Part shown: positions 17,524 through 26,954 of the stretch, piece after piece
Numbering within the stretch: the first letter of the stretch is position 1
Layout of the letters: every line of letters begins with the position of its first letter
The notes under the pieces: model-generated
What the model was told of the DNA's origin: nothing
The model's database searches: none
The model's input: only the letters and a program-made list of their open reading frames with translations
Source: Limnohabitans curvus
Lineage (GTDB): Bacteria; Pseudomonadota; Gammaproteobacteria; Burkholderiales; Burkholderiaceae_C
Reading direction: 5' to 3'
DNA length: 64,000 nt
NCBI RefSeq assembly: GCF_003063475.1
Contig: NZ_NESP01000001.1
Span: 620,001-684,000, forward strand
Program-made: the position numbers and the translations under genes

Positions 17524-17828
17524 TGTCCGCCTGCACCAGCTGCGGCGCGTGCTGCGCCAGTTTTCGGGTCGATTTCAGCGTGGAAGAAATGGACACGCAT
17601 GGTGGCTCTGTGCCCACAGGCTTGGGCCAAGAACTCACATCCACCCTATGCCGCATGCGCGGCACCGACTATTCACCCCCACGCTGCGCAGCACTGAGCG
17701 GCAAAGTGGGCGAAAAAGCCACCTGCGGCATTTACGAATGGCGCCCCTCCCCTTGCCGAGAGTTTGAAGAAGGCAGCGATGCGTGCCAGCGAGCGCGGAT
17801 GCGCCAAGGTTTGCCTGCGCTTGACTAA
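17523..17828 (+). CDS. YkgJ-family cysteine cluster protein
   Basis: A 101-residue protein with CTSCGACCASF at residues 4-14 and further cysteines at CRM, CAAL, CGIYEWRPSPCREF and CQRA. The CxxCGxCC pattern defines the YkgJ family, which is thought to bind zinc or an Fe-S cluster; some relatives act in protein methylation or lysine modification. The ATG at 17523 overlaps the argF stop (TGATG), indicating coupling; the GTG one codon earlier is less likely. Its link with arginine synthesis is positional only. Confidence 0.88.
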   Translation: MSACTSCGACCASFRVDFSVEEMDTHGGSVPTGLGQELTSTLCRMRGTDYSPPRCAALSGKVGEKATCGIYEWRPSPCREFEEGSDACQRARMRQGLPALD

Positions 17829-17834
17829 CTCATA

Positions 17835-19055
17835 TTAGTTGCGGTCATAGCCATACAACCACGGCACATCCATCAAACGCGCGCCCATCAGGCGCAAGCC
17901 CATGTCGCGGCCTAGGCGCATCGGCCCCGTGGCATGAAAAATTTGACCGTTGCGCACGGCCCTCGCCTGCACGCGTGCGTTGCGTTGCCAACGGGCTTGG
18001 GCGAACTGCTGCAGTCGTTCAGACACATCTTCTGCCGTGGCATGGTCCAACTGCAAAGCCAGCTCAGCGGCATCCTCAATCGCCATGCCTGCGCCTTGCG
18101 CCAAATACGGCAGCATGGGGTGGGCCGCATCACCCACCAAAGCAACGCGCCCTTGTGCATGCTGATGCGAGCCTTGCATGGCTGGCCTGCCGCACAAGGG
18201 CCACAAACGCCAGTCGCTGCAAGCAGCCATCAAGTCAGTCAGCGGCGCACACGCGCCGCGCAATGCGTGGTGCAGCTCGACCAAGGTTTGCGCTTCTGAC
18301 TTTTGCGCATTCCATGTTTGCAAGGCCTGCAAGTCATTGGCATCGTCGTCTAACAAACGCCCCTCGGCCAAACACACCACGTTCAGGTAATCGCCGCCGC
18401 GCACGGGGTAGCTCACCACATGGGCTTGTGAGCCCATCCACACCAACACGTCTTGGCTACGCAAATGCAAGGGCAAGTCGGCTTGTGCCACCAGTGCGCG
18501 GTAAGCGATGTGCCCCGTAAAAACTGGCAAACCATCACCCAGCAACTGTTGACGCAATGGGCTCCACACGCCATCGGCGGCCACCGCTGCTGGGCCGTGA
18601 TGGTGTTGAAGCTGGCCGTGTTGCATCACATCAAACATGACGCTATCTGGGGTTTGGTGCACACGCTGAACCACCGAATCGCTGTGCACTTGCACGCCTT
18701 CACGCGCAGCAGCTTGCAACAACAAGCCGTGCAAGTCAGCACGGTGGAGGGTCACGTAGGGCGCACCGTAGTTGCTCACCGCATCTTTCAGAGGAAAGGT
18801 CGCCAACACCTCACCCGTGTTCATACTGCGCGCACGTAAACCCGCAGGAAACGCCGCCACTTGCTTAAGTGCATCGCCCAAACCCCATGCTTGCAAAATG
18901 CGTGTCACGTTGGGCCCTAGCTGCACGCCAGCGCCAACTTCCGAAAACGCGTGCGCTCGCTCAAACACCGTGGCACGCCACCCTGCACGTGCAGCGGCAA
19001 AGCCCGCAGCCATGCCTGCAATCCCGCCACCAGCAATCAACACATTTCGATTCAT
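17835..19055 (-). CDS. FAD-dependent aromatic monooxygenase (salicylate hydroxylase-like)
   Basis: A 406-residue class A flavoprotein hydroxylase. The dinucleotide-binding motif VLIAGGGIAGMAAGFAAARAG opens the protein, the DG motif is AADGVWSPLRQQL near residue 160, and the GD motif is VALVGDAAHPMLPYLAQGAGMA near 305. Such enzymes hydroxylate aromatic acids with NAD(P)H and oxygen; 3-hydroxybenzoate 6-hydroxylase-like and salicylate hydroxylase-like roles are both possible. A Bug solute-binding gene is divergent across 91 bp, which could reflect uptake of a carboxylated substrate. Confidence 0.85.
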   Translation of the reverse strand: MNRNVLIAGGGIAGMAAGFAAARAGWRATVFERAHAFSEVGAGVQLGPNVTRILQAWGLGDALKQVAAFPAGLRARSMNTGEVLATFPLKDAVSNYGAPYVTLHRADLHGLLLQAAAREGVQVHSDSVVQRVHQTPDSVMFDVMQHGQLQHHHGPAAVAADGVWSPLRQQLLGDGLPVFTGHIAYRALVAQADLPLHLRSQDVLVWMGSQAHVVSYPVRGGDYLNVVCLAEGRLLDDDANDLQALQTWNAQKSEAQTLVELHHALRGACAPLTDLMAACSDWRLWPLCGRPAMQGSHQHAQGRVALVGDAAHPMLPYLAQGAGMAIEDAAELALQLDHATAEDVSERLQQFAQARWQRNARVQARAVRNGQIFHATGPMRLGRDMGLRLMGARLMDVPWLYGYDRN

Positions 19056-19146
19056 ATACGTGATTGTGCTATGCCTGCAGGCCGCAAAAAGTTAGCAAGT
19101 CAGCCTATGATTTGTGGCATCTCAAAAAATCAAGGAGGCCACCACC

Positions 19147-20121
19147 ATGCAACGCCGTCAACTGCTGCAAGCCACAGGCTTGAGTCTCGTGTCCACCTTC
19201 TCACTGGCCCAAGACAAGTACCCCAACCCCAGCAAAACCATCCTATGGATTTGTCCCTACGCTGCAGGCGGCAACGCCGACAGCCGCTCACGCCAAGTGG
19301 CCAAAGCCATGGGCACCATCTTGGGTCAACCCATCATCATCGACAACAAAGCGGGTGCAGGCGGCAACATTGGCACCGAAGCCATTGCTCGCGGCAAGCC
19401 CGATGGCTACACCTTGGGCATGGGCAACTTCGCGCCCTTGGCTGTCAACCAGGCCTTGTTCAAAAAGCTTAACTTCGACCCGCTGAACGACCTCACCCCC
19501 ATTTGCCTGATTGAGCGCGGTCCCCTCATCTTGATGGTGCGCAACGACTCGCCCTACAAAACGGTGAAAGACCTCGTGGCCGCCGCCAAAGCATCTCCCG
19601 GCAAACTCAGCTATGGCTCGGGCGGCATTGGTGGCTCTCACCATTTGAGCGGTGCTTTGTTTGAGCACGCGGCCGGCATCGACATGATTCATGCCCCCTA
19701 CAAAAGCGGCTCTGCCGCAGCCACCGATTTGATGGGCGGCCAAGTCCACATGATGTTTGAGCAGATGTATGCCGCCATGCCCTCCATCCAAGGTGGCCGC
19801 ATGCGCGCATTGGCCATCACCAGCAAAAAACGCTCGCCCTTGTTGCCCAGCTTGCCAACGATGGCCGAACAAGGCTTCCCTGAAGTTGAAGTGCTCAACT
19901 GGCAAGGCTTGATTGGCCCCAAAGGCATGGCGCCTGAGTTGGTCAAGCAGCTCAACACGGTGTGCAACCAAGCCCTGCAAACGGCCGAGGTGAAAGAAAA
20001 AATCTTGAGCCAAGGCAATGAAGTGGGTGGCGGCACGCCCGAGCAATTTGCGGCACTCATCAAGGCAGAAGCCCCACGTTGGGCAAAAGTCGTGCGGGAT
20101 GCGAAAATCGACCCTGAATGA
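19147..20121 (+). CDS. Bug-family (TctC-like) periplasmic solute-binding protein
   Basis: A 324-residue protein. The N-terminus MQRRQLLQATGLSLVSTFSLAQ looks like an export signal, possibly Tat-type because of RRQLL. The mature part has the Bug marks IVDNKAGAGGNIGTEAIA (as IIDNKAGAGG) and PDGYTLGMG. Bug proteins bind carboxylates and related ligands, and many lack a dedicated membrane partner, as here. The ATG at 19147 follows AAGGAGG. Ligand unknown; the divergent FAD monooxygenase suggests an aromatic acid only by position. Confidence 0.9.
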   Translation: MQRRQLLQATGLSLVSTFSLAQDKYPNPSKTILWICPYAAGGNADSRSRQVAKAMGTILGQPIIIDNKAGAGGNIGTEAIARGKPDGYTLGMGNFAPLAVNQALFKKLNFDPLNDLTPICLIERGPLILMVRNDSPYKTVKDLVAAAKASPGKLSYGSGGIGGSHHLSGALFEHAAGIDMIHAPYKSGSAAATDLMGGQVHMMFEQMYAAMPSIQGGRMRALAITSKKRSPLLPSLPTMAEQGFPEVEVLNWQGLIGPKGMAPELVKQLNTVCNQALQTAEVKEKILSQGNEVGGGTPEQFAALIKAEAPRWAKVVRDAKIDPE

Positions 20122-20154
20122 TTTTCTTAGCTGCCCTGTAAGCAGCAACTACCT

Positions 20155-21522
20155 ATGACCACACTCAAAGCCCCCGAGCTCCTGCTCCCCGCAGGTTCGC
20201 TCGACAAAATGCGCGCAGCTTATGACTTCGGCGCAGACGCCGTGTATGCCGGCCAACCCCGTTACAGCTTGCGCGCGCGCAACAACGAGTTCCGCCTTGA
20301 GCAAATTGGCATCGGCATTGCCGAAGCTCACGCACGCGGCAAGAAGTTCTTTTTGACCAGCAACTTGCTGCCGCACAACGACAAGGTGCGAACCTACTTG
20401 CGTGACATCGAACCCATCATCGCCATGAAGCCCGATGCGCTCATCATGGCCGACCCTGGCCTGATCATGATGGTGCGCGAGAAGTGGCCCGAGGTGGACA
20501 TTCACCTCTCGGTGCAAGCCAACACGGTCAACTGGGCTGCGGTGAAGTTTTGGCAAAACGTGGGCGTGAAGCGCATCATCCTGTCACGCGAGCTTAGCTT
20601 TGACGAGATTGAAAAAATCCGCCAAGAGTGCCCCGATATGGAGTTGGAAGTGTTTGTGCACGGTGCACTGTGCATTGCCTACTCAGGCCGCTGCTTGTTG
20701 TCCGGCTACTTCAACCGTCGCGACCCCAACCAAGGCACTTGCACCAACGCCTGTCGCTGGGAATACGGCACACAAGCCAGCGCCACCGACCCCAACACGG
20801 GCGAAGCCATGGCTGTTCAGATGCAAGGCGACTTTGACTTTGCCAAGTCACAACAAGAAGCCGAGTCCAGCTTCTCGTCATGCGGCAACGGCGAGCGCCA
20901 CCCTGCCGCAGACAACATTTACTTGCTCGAAGAAAAAGGCCGCCCCGGCCAGCTCATGCCCATCATGGAAGACGAGCACGGCACCTACATCATGAACAGC
21001 AAAGACTTGCGTGCTGTCGAATACGTGGAGCGCCTCACCAAAATTGGCGTGGACTCACTCAAGGTTGAAGGCCGCACCAAGTCGCTCTACTACGTGAGCC
21101 GCACCGCACAGGTCTATCGCCGCGCGATTGACGATGCTGTGGCAGGCCGCCCGTTCAACCCCGAGCTCATCACCGAACTCGAAGGCTTGGCCAACCGTGG
21201 CTACACCGCCGGCTTGATGGACCGCCGCCCTGCCAACGACTACCAAAACTACGAAACCGGCCACTCCATTGCACACCGCAGCCAGTTTGTGGGTGAAGTG
21301 CGTGGCGTGGCAAATGGTTGGGCTGAGATTGAAACCAAAAACAAATTCTCAGTCGGCGACACGATCGAGATCATTCACCCCAGCGGCAACCGCAAGGTCA
21401 AGCTGGAGCAGATGAAAGACAAAAACGGCGCGTCCATCGACGTGGCCGCAGGTAGCCCCACGCATGTGTGGATTCCTGTCGATGGTCCTGTTGAAGGTGG
21501 TTTGTTGGCACGCATGTTCTAA
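20155..21522 (+). CDS. trhP: U32-family tRNA hydroxylation protein TrhP (YegQ)
   Basis: A 455-residue U32 protein close in length to E. coli YegQ/TrhP (453). It begins KAPELLLPAGSLDKMRAAYDFGADAVY, then has the U32 signature ELEVFVHGALCIAYSGRCLLS and downstream Cys residues in GTCTNACRW that can hold an Fe-S cluster. TrhP supports prephenate-dependent 5-hydroxyuridine formation at tRNA position 34. It was formerly annotated as a peptidase. It stands alone, with a terminator after it. Confidence 0.9.
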   Translation: MTTLKAPELLLPAGSLDKMRAAYDFGADAVYAGQPRYSLRARNNEFRLEQIGIGIAEAHARGKKFFLTSNLLPHNDKVRTYLRDIEPIIAMKPDALIMADPGLIMMVREKWPEVDIHLSVQANTVNWAAVKFWQNVGVKRIILSRELSFDEIEKIRQECPDMELEVFVHGALCIAYSGRCLLSGYFNRRDPNQGTCTNACRWEYGTQASATDPNTGEAMAVQMQGDFDFAKSQQEAESSFSSCGNGERHPAADNIYLLEEKGRPGQLMPIMEDEHGTYIMNSKDLRAVEYVERLTKIGVDSLKVEGRTKSLYYVSRTAQVYRRAIDDAVAGRPFNPELITELEGLANRGYTAGLMDRRPANDYQNYETGHSIAHRSQFVGEVRGVANGWAEIETKNKFSVGDTIEIIHPSGNRKVKLEQMKDKNGASIDVAAGSPTHVWIPVDGPVEGGLLARMF

Positions 21523-21540
21523 ACCGCATCGCCCCAAAAC

Positions 21541-21578
21541 AAAACCCCGCAAGGCTCACGCTTTGCGGGGTTTTATTT
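21541..21578. terminator. Bidirectional terminator between trhP and acnB
   Basis: AAAACCCCGCAA (21541-21552) pairs with TTGCGGGGTTTT (21563-21574), followed by ATTTT. The symmetrical A and T tracts serve trhP and the convergent acnB operon. Confidence 0.93.
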
Positions 21579-21620
21579 TGTCACCCAAGCACCGAGGTGC
21601 TGGGTGAAGACGCAGGCAGC

Positions 21621-24212
21621 TTACGCTGTCACGCCTTTGGCAGTTTCAACGTACTCGTCGATCTGGTTGAAGTTCAAGTACTTGTAGATGGCTGCGCCGT
21701 CGCTGTTCACCACACCCATGGCTTCGTGGTATTCGGCCACGGTTGGGAACTTGCCCATCTTGGATGTGATGGCAGCCAACTCAGCAGAAGCCAAGTACAC
21801 GTTGGTGTTCTTGCCCAAACGGTTGGGGAAATTACGTGTGGAGGTAGACACCACCGTCGCGCCTTCACGCACTTGCGCTTGGTTACCCATGCACAACGAG
21901 CAGCCTGGCATTTCTGTACGTGCACCGGCTGTGCCGAACGCAGCGTAGTGACCTTCTTTGATCAGTTCGCTCTCATCCATCTTGGTCGGTGGTGCAACCC
22001 ACAGCTTGACGGGGATGTCGCGTTGGCCGCCGAGCAACTTGGCAGCTGCGCGGAAGTGACCGATGTTGGTCATGCAAGAACCGATGAAGGCTTCGTCGAT
22101 CTTGGTGCCAGAGACTTCAGACAAGAACTTGGCGTCATCTGGGTCGTTCGGGCAGCACACGATGGGCTCTTTGATGTCGGCCAAATCGATGTCGATGATG
22201 TGTGCGTACTCAGCATCTTTGTCGGCTTCGAGCAGCGTTGGCGCTGCCAACCATGCTTCAACCTTCTCGATACGGCGAGCCAAAGTGCGTGCGTCAGCGT
22301 AGCCGTCAGCAATCATGTTCTTCATCAGAACCACGTTGGACTTGAGGTACTCAGCCACTGGCTCTTTGTTGAGCTTGATCGAGCAACCTGCGGCAGAACG
22401 CTCAGCGGACGCGTCAGACAATTCAAACGCTTGTTCCACTTTGAGGTTTGGCAAGCCTTCGATTTCCAAGATGCGGCCAGAGAATTCGTTGATCTTGCCG
22501 GCCTTGGCCACGGTCAACAAACCTTTCTTGATCGCGTACAAAGGAATCGCGTGCACCAGGTCGCGCAAGGTCACGCCAGGTTGCATTTCGCCTTTGAAGC
22601 GAACCAAGATGGACTCAGGCATGTCCAAAGGCATCACGCCAGTGGCCGCACCGAACGCCACCAAACCTGAACCGGCTGGGAAGCTGATACCGATGGGGAA
22701 ACGTGTGTGTGAGTCGCCACCTGTACCGACGGTGTCAGGCAACAACAAACGGTTCAACCAAGAGTGAATCACACCGTCGCCTGGACGCAAAGCCACGCCG
22801 CCACGGTTGCTGATGAATGCTGGCAATTCACGGTGCGTCTTGACGTCCACAGACTTGGGGTAAGCCGCTGTGTGGCAGAACGATTGCATGACCATGTCAG
22901 CCGAGAAGCCCAAGCAAGCCAAGTCTTTCAACTCGTCGCGTGTCATCGGGCCTGTGGTGTCTTGTGAACCCACGGTGGTCATCTTGGGCTCGCAGTAAGT
23001 GCCTGGGCGAACGCCTTGGCCTTCTGGCAAACCCACCGCACGACCCACCATCTTCTGAGCCAATGTGAAACCAGCTTTGGTGGCGATAGGCGCTGTGGGC
23101 AAACGGAACAAGGTAGACGCTGGCAAGCCCAAGAACTCACGAGCCTTGGCGGTCAAGCTGCGGCCGATGATCAAGTTGATACGGCCACCGGCACGCACTT
23201 CGTCAAACAACACATCGCTCTTGAGTTTGAACTCAGTCACAGTGGCGCCGTTTTTCACGATCTTGCCGTCGTAGGGCAAGATGTCGATGACGTCACCCAT
23301 TTCGAGTTGGGTCACATCGACTTCGATGGGCAAAGCACCAGAGTCTTCTTGGGTGTTGAAGAAGATGGGGGCAATTTTGCCGCCCAAAGTCACGCCACCG
23401 AAGCGCTTGTTTGGCACGAAGGGAATGTCTTGGCCTGTGGCCCAGATCACGCTGTTGGTGGCTGATTTGCGGCTAGAGCCGGTACCCACCACGTCGCCCA
23501 CATAAGCCACCAAATGGCCTTTTTTCTTCAGGTCTTCGATGAACTGCATGGGGCCGCGCTTGCCGTCTTCTTCAGGCTTGAACGCTGCGCCTTCGCGGGT
23601 GTTCTTCAACATTGCCAAGTAGTGCAATGGAATGTCTGGGCGGCTCCAGGCGTCAGGCGCGGGAGACAAGTCGTCGGTGTTGGTTTCGCCGGGCACCTTG
23701 AACACGGTGACGGTGATTTTCTTTTCGACTTCAGGACGTGTGGTGAACCACTCGCCTTCGGCCCAGCTTTGCATGACTTCTTTGGCTTTGGCGTTGCCAG
23801 CCTTGGCTTTGTCGGCGACGTCGTTGAAGAAGTCAAACATCAACAAAGTTTTCTTCAAGGCTTCACCGGCCACAGCAGCCACTTCGGCATCGTCGAGCAA
23901 TTCGATCAGGGGGTGCACGTTGTAGCCACCCACCATGGTGCCCAACAACTCAGTGGCTTTGGACTTAGAGATCAAGCCAACCTTGACTTCACCGTGTGCC
24001 ACAGCGGCCAAGAAAGAGGCTTTGACTTTGGCCGCATCGTCCACGCCGGGTGGCACGCGGTGGGTCAACAAGTCCATCAACGCTGCGTCTTCGCCTGCAG
24101 GTGGGTTCTTGATCAGCTCGATCAATTCAGCCGTTTGCTTGGCATCCAAAGGCAGTGGTGGGATACCCAGCGCTGCGCGCTCGGCTACGTGTTCACGGTA
24201 GGCTTTCAACAT
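21621..24212 (-). CDS. acnB: Aconitate hydratase B
   Basis: An 863-residue bifunctional aconitase/2-methylisocitrate dehydratase of the TCA cycle. The N-terminal HEAT-like domain starts [21 protein letters not shown], as in E. coli AcnB. Cluster cysteines are in [20 protein letters not shown] and [17 protein letters not shown] site precedes the ATG. It is the last gene of mdh-citE-like-exported protein-acnB. Confidence 0.98.
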   Translation of the reverse strand: MLKAYREHVAERAALGIPPLPLDAKQTAELIELIKNPPAGEDAALMDLLTHRVPPGVDDAAKVKASFLAAVAHGEVKVGLISKSKATELLGTMVGGYNVHPLIELLDDAEVAAVAGEALKKTLLMFDFFNDVADKAKAGNAKAKEVMQSWAEGEWFTTRPEVEKKITVTVFKVPGETNTDDLSPAPDAWSRPDIPLHYLAMLKNTREGAAFKPEEDGKRGPMQFIEDLKKKGHLVAYVGDVVGTGSSRKSATNSVIWATGQDIPFVPNKRFGGVTLGGKIAPIFFNTQEDSGALPIEVDVTQLEMGDVIDILPYDGKIVKNGATVTEFKLKSDVLFDEVRAGGRINLIIGRSLTAKAREFLGLPASTLFRLPTAPIATKAGFTLAQKMVGRAVGLPEGQGVRPGTYCEPKMTTVGSQDTTGPMTRDELKDLACLGFSADMVMQSFCHTAAYPKSVDVKTHRELPAFISNRGGVALRPGDGVIHSWLNRLLLPDTVGTGGDSHTRFPIGISFPAGSGLVAFGAATGVMPLDMPESILVRFKGEMQPGVTLRDLVHAIPLYAIKKGLLTVAKAGKINEFSGRILEIEGLPNLKVEQAFELSDASAERSAAGCSIKLNKEPVAEYLKSNVVLMKNMIADGYADARTLARRIEKVEAWLAAPTLLEADKDAEYAHIIDIDLADIKEPIVCCPNDPDDAKFLSEVSGTKIDEAFIGSCMTNIGHFRAAAKLLGGQRDIPVKLWVAPPTKMDESELIKEGHYAAFGTAGARTEMPGCSLCMGNQAQVREGATVVSTSTRNFPNRLGKNTNVYLASAELAAITSKMGKFPTVAEYHEAMGVVNSDGAAIYKYLNFNQIDEYVETAKGVTA

Positions 24213-24247
24213 GGTTTTCTCCGGTCTATCAAATCAAAATTGAGGGG

Positions 24248-24811
24248 TTATTTTTTCGCGAAAGTTGGGGCGTCCAGCAAGCTGGGCGGCGGGGCCAGCC
24301 TCATTGCTTCGGCGACCGCCATTTGGTTGGGGCTTTGGCATTCATCGGCCATGCGTTGGCCGAGTTTGCTGTTCATCAACATCGACTTGTTCTGCAACTG
24401 CAACCACATGGCACCGGCTTGTGCGTCTTCCAAACGCACCGCACCTGTGGTCGTTTCCACCGGTGACATGCGGTAGGTGTTCTTTTTCATCTGCACGATG
24501 AAACGCGTGGACGATTCGGGGTCAGGTGTCACGGTCACAAAGTTACCCAGCTCACACACCATGCGACCGGTGTGTACCAGATCGGCAATGATGTCTTGCT
24601 GTTTGGGATCTGCAACGGCCATCGCCACGACAGGCACAGCGGCAACCAAGGGCGCCGCTTTTGCAATGTGTGTGTTTGATTTCGCAGCCACTGGCTTCAC
24701 CGCTTGTTTGGTTGGCGCCTTCTTTTTCGCGTGTGCTGTGTCAACAGGCGTGGCCGCCAAGGCCAAGCCCGATAAAGTGAATGAAACCACAGCGGTAATC
24801 AACTTTTGCAT
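24248..24811 (-). CDS. Exported protein of unknown function in the TCA gene block
   Basis: A 187-residue protein with a clear Sec signal (MQKLITAVVSFTLSGLALAA), a Lys/Ala-rich linker (HAKKKAPTKQAVKPVAAKS) and a mature domain containing MVCELGNFVTVTPDPESSTRFIV and AGAMWLQLQNKSMLMN. The ATG at 24811 follows GGAG at 6 bases; the ATG two codons upstream leaves no spacing. It lies 12 bp after the citE-like gene and 35 bp before acnB, so it is co-transcribed with TCA genes. I do not recognise a domain. A periplasmic location and conserved linkage are inferred. Confidence 0.75.
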   Translation of the reverse strand: MQKLITAVVSFTLSGLALAATPVDTAHAKKKAPTKQAVKPVAAKSNTHIAKAAPLVAAVPVVAMAVADPKQQDIIADLVHTGRMVCELGNFVTVTPDPESSTRFIVQMKKNTYRMSPVETTTGAVRLEDAQAGAMWLQLQNKSMLMNSKLGQRMADECQSPNQMAVAEAMRLAPPPSLLDAPTFAKK

Positions 24812-24823
24812 GAGCATCTCCGG

Positions 24824-25804
24824 TTAATCCTTGAAGAATAACTGGACTTCGGCGGGAAGGCTACAGCCCGTGCTGTGCGCGCGTTCCAACACTTGCCAAA
24901 AGAAGCGGTAACTCGCGCGGTCATGCAACTGACCTTTGTGGCTGATGGGCGCCCACTGAGCAGCACGCGCAGCCAACACAATTTCGCTGGCCACTTCAAT
25001 GGCGGCGGCATCTGGGGCCATGGCCTCAAGAATGGGGCGAATTTGCGCGGGGTGAATGCTCCACATGCGGGTGTAGCCAAATTCGTGCGCAGCACGCTGG
25101 GCTGCAGCGCGCATGGCGGCGGTGTCGTTGAATTCGGTCACCACACAGTGCGAGGGCACTTTGCCGTGGGCATGGCAGGCACTGGCAATCTCCAGCTTGG
25201 CACGCACCACCAGGGGGTGGGTGAATTGACCTTGTGCCCCCATACCGTGTGCAGGAATCGCACCACCGTGAGCCGACACAAAGTCCATCAAACCAAAACT
25301 GAGCGACTGCACGCGCGGATGCGCGGCAATGTCAAACGCGCGGTGCACCGCAGCGGGAGACTCAATCAACACATGCAAGGCCAAATCTTTGGCGCCCGCT
25401 TGAGCCAAGGCTTGTTCGGCCAGTTGCACATCGGCCACTGACTCAACCTTGGGCACCATGATGTGCGTCAAGCGGTTCGCAGCTTTGCCCGCAATCGTGG
25501 CAATGTCTGCTTGAAAACTGGGGTGATCCACGGGGTGCACACGCACAGCCACACGGGCTTCGGGTGCGGCACTCAATGCCAACTCGGTGACCAGCGCGGC
25601 ATGCTCTGCCTCGCCGCCCACGGGGGCACCGTCTTCACAATCAAGGGTCACATCAAAGACGCAGGTTCCAAACTCTTGCGTCATTTCGGCTTGCAGCTGC
25701 AAGCTTTTGCGCATCCGCGCTTCGACACCGCTGTAGTGGTCACAGACCGGAAGGGATACCCCCGAGGCCTGTGCTCCCAGCAGAACGTCGCGCGGATGGC
25801 TCAC
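24824..25804 (-). CDS. CoA ester lyase, CitE/malyl-CoA lyase-like (HpcH/HpaI family)
   Basis: A 326-residue TIM-barrel lyase. It shows FDVTLDCEDGAPVGGE (metal-binding Asp/Glu near residue 50-57), RVHPVDHPSF, MVPKVESV and HVLIESPAAVHRAFDI. Relatives cleave citryl-, malyl- or citramalyl-CoA. No citrate lyase alpha or gamma subunit is nearby, so true citrate lyase is unlikely and a malyl- or citramalyl-CoA lyase role is more plausible. The start is a GTG at 25804, 19 bp after mdh, so expression is probably tied to mdh. Confidence 0.85.
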   Translation of the reverse strand: MSHPRDVLLGAQASGVSLPVCDHYSGVEARMRKSLQLQAEMTQEFGTCVFDVTLDCEDGAPVGGEAEHAALVTELALSAAPEARVAVRVHPVDHPSFQADIATIAGKAANRLTHIMVPKVESVADVQLAEQALAQAGAKDLALHVLIESPAAVHRAFDIAAHPRVQSLSFGLMDFVSAHGGAIPAHGMGAQGQFTHPLVVRAKLEIASACHAHGKVPSHCVVTEFNDTAAMRAAAQRAAHEFGYTRMWSIHPAQIRPILEAMAPDAAAIEVASEIVLAARAAQWAPISHKGQLHDRASYRFFWQVLERAHSTGCSLPAEVQLFFKD

Positions 25805-25823
25805 TCTATTTCTCTGTTGAGAA

Positions 25824-26810
25824 TTAGATCAAGTGGGCAACGCCAGCCTGCTCGTCGGTCAACTCTTTCAGCGTCTTGTCGATGCAAGATTGGCTGAATG
25901 CGTCAATTTCCAAACCTTCGACCACTTTGTATTGGCCGTTTTCGCAGGTCACGGGGAAACCGAACATGACGTCTTTTGGAATGCCGTACCAGCCTTGTGA
26001 TGGGATACCCATGGTCACCCACTTGCCGTTGGTGCCCAAAGCCCAATCGCGCATGTGGTCGATGGCGGCGTTGGCAGCCGAGGCAGCCGAAGACAAGCCA
26101 CGGGCTTCAATGATGGCGGCACCACGCTTGCCCACGGTTGGCAAGAACACGTTGGCGTTCCACTCTTGGTCATTGATCATGGTCTTGACAGACTCGCCCT
26201 TGATGGTGGCGAAGCGGTAGTCGGCGTACATCGTGGGCGAGTGGTTGCCCCACACGCACAATTTTTCGATGTCGGCCACGGCTTTGCCAGTCTTGGCAGC
26301 GATTTGTGACGCAGCGCGGTTGTGGTCCAAACGCAGCATGGCGGTGAAGTTGCCTGGCTTGAGGTCAGGCGCTGCTTTCATGGCGATGTAAGCGTTGGTG
26401 TTGGCGGGGTTGCCCACGACCAAAACTTTCACGTCGCGTGAAGCCACAGCGTTCAGGGCCTTGCCTTGAGCGGTGAAGATGGCGCCGTTGATGGCGAGCA
26501 ATTCAGCGCGCTCCATGCCTGGGCCGCGTGGACGTGAACCGACCAACAAAGCGTAGTCGACGTCTTTGAATGCAGTCATGGGATCGCCATGGGCTTCCAT
26601 GCCGACCAACAAGGGGAACGCGCAATCTTCGAGTTCCATCATCACGCCGCGCAGGGCTTTTTGTGGGCCTTCAACTGGCACTTCCAGCAATTGCAAGATG
26701 ACAGGTTGGTCTTTGCCCAACATTTCGCCAGAGGCGATACGGAACAACAGTGCGTAACCAATTTGACCAGCTGCACCAGTGACGGCAACGCGAACAGGCT
26801 TCTTGCTCAT
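25824..26810 (-). CDS. mdh: Malate dehydrogenase
   Basis: A 328-residue NAD-dependent malate dehydrogenase. The Rossmann motif [21 protein letters not shown] opens the protein, [14 protein letters not shown] lies near residue 92, and the catalytic His is in [13 protein letters not shown] near 187. First gene of mdh-citE-like-exported protein-acnB, with a TTGTCA-18-TATAAG promoter overlapped by a palindrome shared with the argD region. Confidence 0.97.
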   Translation of the reverse strand: MSKKPVRVAVTGAAGQIGYALLFRIASGEMLGKDQPVILQLLEVPVEGPQKALRGVMMELEDCAFPLLVGMEAHGDPMTAFKDVDYALLVGSRPRGPGMERAELLAINGAIFTAQGKALNAVASRDVKVLVVGNPANTNAYIAMKAAPDLKPGNFTAMLRLDHNRAASQIAAKTGKAVADIEKLCVWGNHSPTMYADYRFATIKGESVKTMINDQEWNANVFLPTVGKRGAAIIEARGLSSAASAANAAIDHMRDWALGTNGKWVTMGIPSQGWYGIPKDVMFGFPVTCENGQYKVVEGLEIDAFSQSCIDKTLKELTDEQAGVAHLI

Positions 26811-26889
26811 GGGAAAAACTCCAAGTAGTGATGAAAAAAATTTGATGACAGAGTTTACCCGCGAAAACCAGCAAACGGTCTGTCTTATG

Positions 26890-26901
26890 TCTTATAGAAG
26901 A
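26890..26901. promoter_or_regulatory. Operator candidate TCTTATAGAAGA over the mdh promoter
   Basis: One mismatch from the perfect palindrome TCTTATATAAGA seen at 15264. It covers the mdh -10 (TATAAG on the minus strand, 26896-26891) and abuts a TATGAT -10 candidate for gntR at 26902-26907. A further half copy, TGTCTTA, precedes it at 26881. The adjacent GntR protein is the natural candidate binder; this is inference. Confidence 0.5.
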
Positions 26902-26920
26902 TATGATACGAGCTTGACAA
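26891..26920 (-). promoter_or_regulatory. mdh promoter
   Basis: On the minus strand TTGTCA (26920-26915), an 18-base spacer and TATAAG (26896-26891), 80 bp upstream of the mdh ATG. It is the best sigma-70 match in the mdh-gntR intergenic region. Confidence 0.55.
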
Positions 26921-26954
26921 AGAACTGACGCTACTGCGTCTAGATGACAAACAC

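Noticed and set aside
21597..22670. A 357-codon open frame antisense to acnB
   Set aside because: acnB is complete with all Fe-S cysteines on the other strand; the antisense product has no recognisable domain. The same applies to 23514-24476 and 19288-20148.
24824..25804. Citrate lyase beta subunit (citE of a CitDEF complex)
   Set aside because: No citD, citF, citC or citG genes are nearby; a stand-alone CoA ester lyase is the better call.
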